Source: Micromussa lordhowensis (taxonomy: Eukaryota; Cnidaria; Anthozoa; Scleractinia; Lobophylliidae). Taken from it: 64,000 nucleotides of DNA. This document shows, piece by piece, positions 59,691-64,000 of this stretch (positions within the stretch are counted from its first letter, which is position 1; the number at the start of each line of letters is the position of its first letter). The stretch is from assembly GCA_964020085.1 (NCBI GenBank), contig OZ026607.1, forward strand, positions 1,489,103-1,553,102, given 5' to 3'. A program made the translations under genes and the position numbers. The notes below the pieces were generated by a model. That model was not told the DNA's origin and made no database searches. It saw only the letters and a list, made by a program, of their open reading frames with translations.

Positions 59691-60417
59691 CTGAATTATA
59701 GGAGGAATTATATCGAAATTGTGCTATTACATGAATGCGTGACATGAACTTAGCAAAAGCAGTCACGCAATCAGAGGCTTATCAAAGCTTTCGACGCAAC
59801 GTTTGTTTTGTCTGGTCACACAATTAATAGCGATTCAAACTAAGGAAAGGATATTCATTCCTTCAAATAAGTTTCCTAAAGACACAGTGCGAAATAAGCG
59901 CAAAGAGGAATGAAGAACACAGGATTTGAGAAGTTAAAAACTGTCAGTTTTGTCAATGTTTAATTTGATATTCTTTTTAAATTTTCTGCATACGACATTG
60001 TACAAAAAAATTAAAGTATTCGTAAGAAGCGATTTTTCTATTGAGTAAACACTGAAAAATACTTCTCATGTAACAAAATGCAGCAAATGTAACAAAGTCG
60101 TTGATCTTTTAAAAAAAAATTAAAAAAAAAACAATTTGAATGGACATTTTATAAGCAGAAACCATCGAAATCGTCATTACTGGAAAGGCTTCTAGCTGTG
60201 GTTAACGTTTTGGGTTTTGATATATTTGTATTTTCCCTTTGTACATCAAAGTTTAAAGTTGTTGAGTGTACAACAAGGGGATTGTGAGCGTTTTAACGAG
60301 AGCTTCTTGTCGGCAATAAACAACTGAGACCTGTCATTCCTTTGTTTATCTGTTAGTCTAGTTTTTGTTTCTCTACATGGAGTTTCTGTGGCGTCATAAA
60401 TTCACTTTTCGCGTCAA

Positions 60418-60546
60418 TCTCGTTCCCAGGGTCCTCTCTCTGCCTCGTTTCCAGGGTTCATTCTGTACCCTCCAATCCTCCTTCTGCCTCGTTCCCAGGG
60501 TACTCTGTCTACCTCGAGGAAGAGAGAGGAACCTGAGAACGGGGTT
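60418..60546. repeat. GGGAACGAG-family repeats in tandem
   Basis: CTCGTTCCCAGGGTCCTCTC, CTCGTTTCCAGGGTTCATTC and CTCGTTCCCAGGGTACTCTG follow each other, closed by GAGGAACCTGAGAACGGGGT in inverse orientation. Confidence 0.65.
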
Positions 60547-61122
60547 GTTTACGTGTAAAGTAAGTCACCTGGGTTAGGGGGGGGAGGTAAAAAGCAATAC
60601 GTGTTTGGTTCGGATTTGCTCGCTTTTACCATGTGGATCTATCCCGAACAGAGTGAAATGGTTGGCGAGCAGGACTTGTCCTGCGACCGAAGACCTAATC
60701 ACAGACAGCACGCTTACTCTTCTAGTGTGGTATCGCTATGGTCTTTGTGGCTTTTGCTACTCCCCCCCCCCCCCCTGTACGATATTCTCTAAGATTACGC
60801 AGATTACTCCTCCTCCCCCAGCGTTTAATTCGCCGTAAACATTTACATTTTTACACTTGTCGGAAGAGGTTGACTGCCCGTAAGAGCGAAGTGTCTTGCC
60901 CGAGTGCACAATAAGAGATTTGCTGTTGGGGAAACGGAATCTTGGTCACCTCTTCTGTAAATACAATGTATCCATTCTCTTCTTGAAAACAAGATTCTTG
61001 ATTTTCGATTCCGTTGTATGGGACCCAGTCCTCCTCACTCAGTCCTGTCAGTCATTACGGTCAGTCAGTCCTGAACTCATCCACTCTTGTGTTTATTCTT
61101 CTTTACGTTTATTTATAAACTA

Positions 61123-61300
61123 TTTGGAGAGCTACTTTTACAAACCAAAAGTACAAAAAAACAAGAAAATTGTCTTACATTACCTAACATTAATTCATGC
61201 CTTGAATTTTTTTTGGAGAGCTCAGTTTACAAACCAAAACTACAAAACAACAAGAAAATTGCCTTACAATACCAAACATTAATTCATGCCTTGAAAATTT
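61123..61300 (+). repeat. Tandem duplication, unit about 90 bp
   Basis: TTTGGAGAGCTACTTTTACA ... ACATTAATTCATGCCTTGAA is repeated at once with small changes (TTTGGAGAGCTCAGTTTACA ...). It lies just beyond the protease stop codon. Confidence 0.75.
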
Positions 61301-61332
61301 TCTTGATCCAAGAATGGAATGGCTATGTGATT

Positions 61333-63897
61333 TTAACCCGAATTTATGTGATTATTGATCCACTGAGCAAAAGCTGACACTTTAGTGTACACGCCATATT
61401 TTCCAATTCTACCACAACCATCCCCCCAGGAAACGACGCCCGCGAGCACCCAGCGTTGATCATCATCGCTAGCTGATTGGCTGTTGTCGATGGCCAGCGG
61501 TCCTCCCGAGTCTCCTTTGCAAGCGTCACCACGTGACCCATCATGATAGCCGGCGCAGAACATCTTGGTCGTGACAGGGTATTTACGGTGCGCTTTCTTG
61601 CACAAGGTTTGATTCACAATGGGTACAGTAACTTGGTGTAGTCTCCTAAGGGTTCTACCTTGCAGTTTTTTCCCGCCCCAGCCTGTAATCACCATGACAG
61701 TTCCTGGCCTCAACAGAGATTTTTCTCCGTCGTTTTTGCGCAGAGGCAGGCAGATTGGTCTGACGTAATCAGTGAAAACCGCGTCGCTGCTGAGGTGAAT
61801 CAGGGCAATATCTGAGTCGTAGTCGTCTCTGTTTGTGGAGAACTGGTGATGAATTATAATCCTGTCAGCACTAATTATCTGTGCTGTTTCGCGTTCTGGA
61901 TATCTGCTCTTGTCAACGAACAATTTACCAAGACTGACCTCGATATCGTGCACTGATATACCTACAAACACAAAACCAAACAGTGTGAAGAAACCTAACC
62001 TACATTCTAGGACATTTGTGTTCAGGAGAATCGTCAAACAACTATTTACCATTACTAACCGCAGATAACAGTAGTAAACAAGTGCACTCTAAAATACAGG
62101 ATCATTTTCTCCACCTTGTGGGCGTATGCGTGTATATTTCTGTATCTTACCCGAGGCGACACAGTGGGCAGCGGTAACTATCCATCTGTCAGCCACCAGT
62201 GATCCACCACAGAAATGCCTTTTTCTCCTTTTGTCCCAAAGACTTGCCATCCACGGGTAAGACCCCTTCTCCACCTTCTTACCATTAACGATTCTGCCAC
62301 GAGTCGCGAGGGTTGGTCTGCCGCAGTCTAAAAGAAAATAAAGAGTTTTTTTCTTAACAGAAATGTTACGTCGAATATGTCCATCCTTTCAAATATGACA
62401 ATCTACATTCATCTTAGGAAATTCACACGCTTGCGCATGCCAGTACGTTATCCTGGACCCTTTCTGTCTCTCTCCCCTTCCCCCCCACCCCCCCCCCCCC
62501 CACCCCGTATAGAGCGGGGAAGGTAAGAGTTCAGCAACAGCAACATTTGGTCCACATACATATATTTATACTTATTTAAAAAAGAGATGAGGGGGGAAGC
62601 TGGCTACTCTAAATTTAAAATTCAGGGACTGAACTAAGACTTAATCGATTTTCTCATAACTGAATTCAGTTACAAGATATGTGCACATCAAGCAGTGGAA
62701 TCGGTATTGTAATATTCAGAAAAGATCAGTTCTCAGGTGAACACTTCACTTACATTTTAAATTAATCCTGGAAATAATTTTAATTTAATTTAAATTTCTT
62801 ACATTTGAAACGATGCATGTTTAGCCATGCGAGTTTTATTTCTTGTACCACTGACCTGCGTCCAGCGGTCGCACCACCTTAAGATAAGCGCGTGCCAGTT
62901 TAGTTCCCGCCCTGTTCGTTGCGTTACAGACGTACCAGCCCTTATACTCGAGGTAAGCGCTTAGAATCAACAAGTTGCCATTCCTCACAAAACCGAAGTC
63001 GTCTCCTGACACGGGTTTCCCATCTTTATACCACGTGATCTTTGTATCCGAAGTTGACGCAGAACAAGCTAAAATGGCGCTATCAGTTTCATTAAGCGTT
63101 TTGTTACTTGGCGTCTCGCGAAATCGTGGAGGAGCTGAAAGAAAATATTAATTATGTCTCAGACTCGTCAGAATTGACTACTTAGTAACCGAAAGTGAGG
63201 TCTTTACGGGAAAATTTCAAACCGAGAACTTGCCGTATTGACCGAACGATAGGGACCTTAAGATCCGACGACGGCGGCCGTGAGCTGCTGGGAATGGGGA
63301 GAGGTCGCCGTCGTATGGCGCGAAAATTGATCTAGTGGAGGACGCGGACAGCTTCATAACAAGCTGTTGGAGGCTTTCGGAGGCTTTCGGTATTTTAGTG
63401 AAAGTATGGCATCCTTTAGAGATATACGTAACCTTCTCGTCGAAAGTTTTGATGACGATGATATTTCCGAGGATGAATTTCTTCTCCTTTACGATGCAAA
63501 CACCTCGAAAAACCCAGATTTCCCTTGTGACTGCTATGGATCGTTCGATTTAAAGGTCCCTAGTCAGCCTCCGCCATTTTCGATGCCATGAATAATTAGG
63601 GTAAAGAACAAAGGAATTTCATTTTAACCTGAATTCGTTTTGACCTGCAACATATATTCTAGACTTGAGTACGAGTAGATTAAATAAAAGTACACTCACT
63701 AAGGCATTCAGGAGCCTTATCACTCCATTTGCCATCACTCATACAAGTGCGGGTCACGGGGCCATGTATATTAAACTGAGGAAAACACGTGTAGCGAATC
63801 ACAATGCCCTGTGGGTAATCATCCTCTTCCTCAGGGGAGGGGTGCCTGTCACCATTCATTGGGTTGCCTGGATCTGGGCAGCGAATGCGGGAGTCAA
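61333..63897 (-). CDS. Modular serine protease: Sushi - Ig - trypsin (3' part of gene)
   Basis: Minus-strand exons 63897-63700, 63134-62856, 62327-62151 and 61961-61333 join in phase. The gene runs on past the right edge, so the N-terminus is missing. In order: a Sushi/CCP module ([12 protein letters not shown] ... [11 protein letters not shown]), an Ig domain ([23 protein letters not shown]), then CGRP, the activation site R-IVNG and a full trypsin domain. The catalytic triad is present: His in TAAHC, Asp in DSDIALI, Ser in KGDSGGP. The Asp six residues before that Ser predicts cleavage after Arg or Lys. The Cys before IVNG can link to the Cys in VRPICLPL, so it should be a zymogen that stays attached to its modules after activation. 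Secreted, perhaps in immunity or matrix remodelling; the role is inferred. Confidence 0.88.
63260..63591 (+). mobile_element. PIF/Harbinger-like transposase fragment
   Basis: A frame from the ATG at 63406 reads [32 protein letters not shown] and TSKNPDFPC, the style of the N-terminus of HARBI1-like nucleases found as multicopy genes in cnidarians. It stops at 63591 without the DDE domain. It lies inside the intron between the Sushi and Ig exons, in antisense orientation. The upstream GGCGGCCGTGAGCTGCTGGG text probably belongs to the same element. Confidence 0.5.
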
Positions 63898-64000
63898 CTG
63901 AAAAAAGAAACATGGTTAAAACACAAGAAAACGAGCAGGCAGAGGTCAACCGCAAAGGCACAAGGCTGCAAAGTAACGTGTAAGAGGCTTATCAGTTTCA

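Larger units (their letters stand above)
59393..61332. other. Intergenic region after the receptor gene
   Basis: It contains a hairpin (59597-59690), GGGAACGAG-family repeats (60418-60546), C runs near 60760, a worn SINE-like piece near 60880-60905 and a tandem duplication (61123-61300). No gene supported. Confidence 0.5.

Overview
The window looks like nuclear DNA from a cnidarian, most likely an anthozoan such as a coral or sea anemone. The reasons are AT-rich sequence, short GT-AG introns, genes spaced by kilobases of transposon debris, fold-back repeats with the inverted ends CTCGTTCCCAGG / CCTGGGAACGAG, and animal-only multi-exon genes (NEK2 kinase, Cys-loop receptor, modular trypsin, acylated globins). 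The species is inferred from character, not from any database match. Exon boundaries were worked out by hand from splice sites and phase.

Layout. 1-8.5 kb: no convincing gene; several hairpin elements and a LINE tail. 8.6-15 kb: two globin genes of the membrane-anchored globin X type, pointing at each other, each with three exons and the two classical globin introns. 15-21.6 kb: no gene; fold-back elements, one nested inside another. 21.65-25.9 kb: an eight-exon NEK2 kinase on the + strand. 27.45-29.7 kb (-): a tiny five-exon gene for an 88-residue charged protein that I do not recognise. 30.3-34.9 kb (-): a four-exon homologue of vertebrate C7orf57, with a truncated LINE in its second intron and a consensus RFX X-box about 100 bases upstream. 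35.5-48 kb: a tandem segmental duplication carrying two secreted fibrinogen-related-like genes (256 and 254 residues) and, in both copies, a small upstream ORF; a Penelope-like element has enlarged the intron of the first copy. 48-49 kb: wreck of an L1-like LINE. 51.3-59.4 kb: an alpha-type nicotinic-receptor-like subunit of 518 residues whose 45-base third exon, carrying the loop D tryptophan, is present twice. 61.3 kb to the right edge (-): the 3' part of a Sushi-Ig-trypsin protease that continues beyond the window.

No operon-like organisation is expected or seen. The genes are separate transcription units. NEK2, the small gene and the C7orf57 homologue lie in a stretch unusually rich in the palindrome TACATGTA, which is almost absent elsewhere in the window. 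The strongest candidates for new biology are the duplicated receptor exon, the TACATGTA domain, the globin pair with mirrored flanking repeats, and the duplicated secreted-protein locus with its conserved small ORF.
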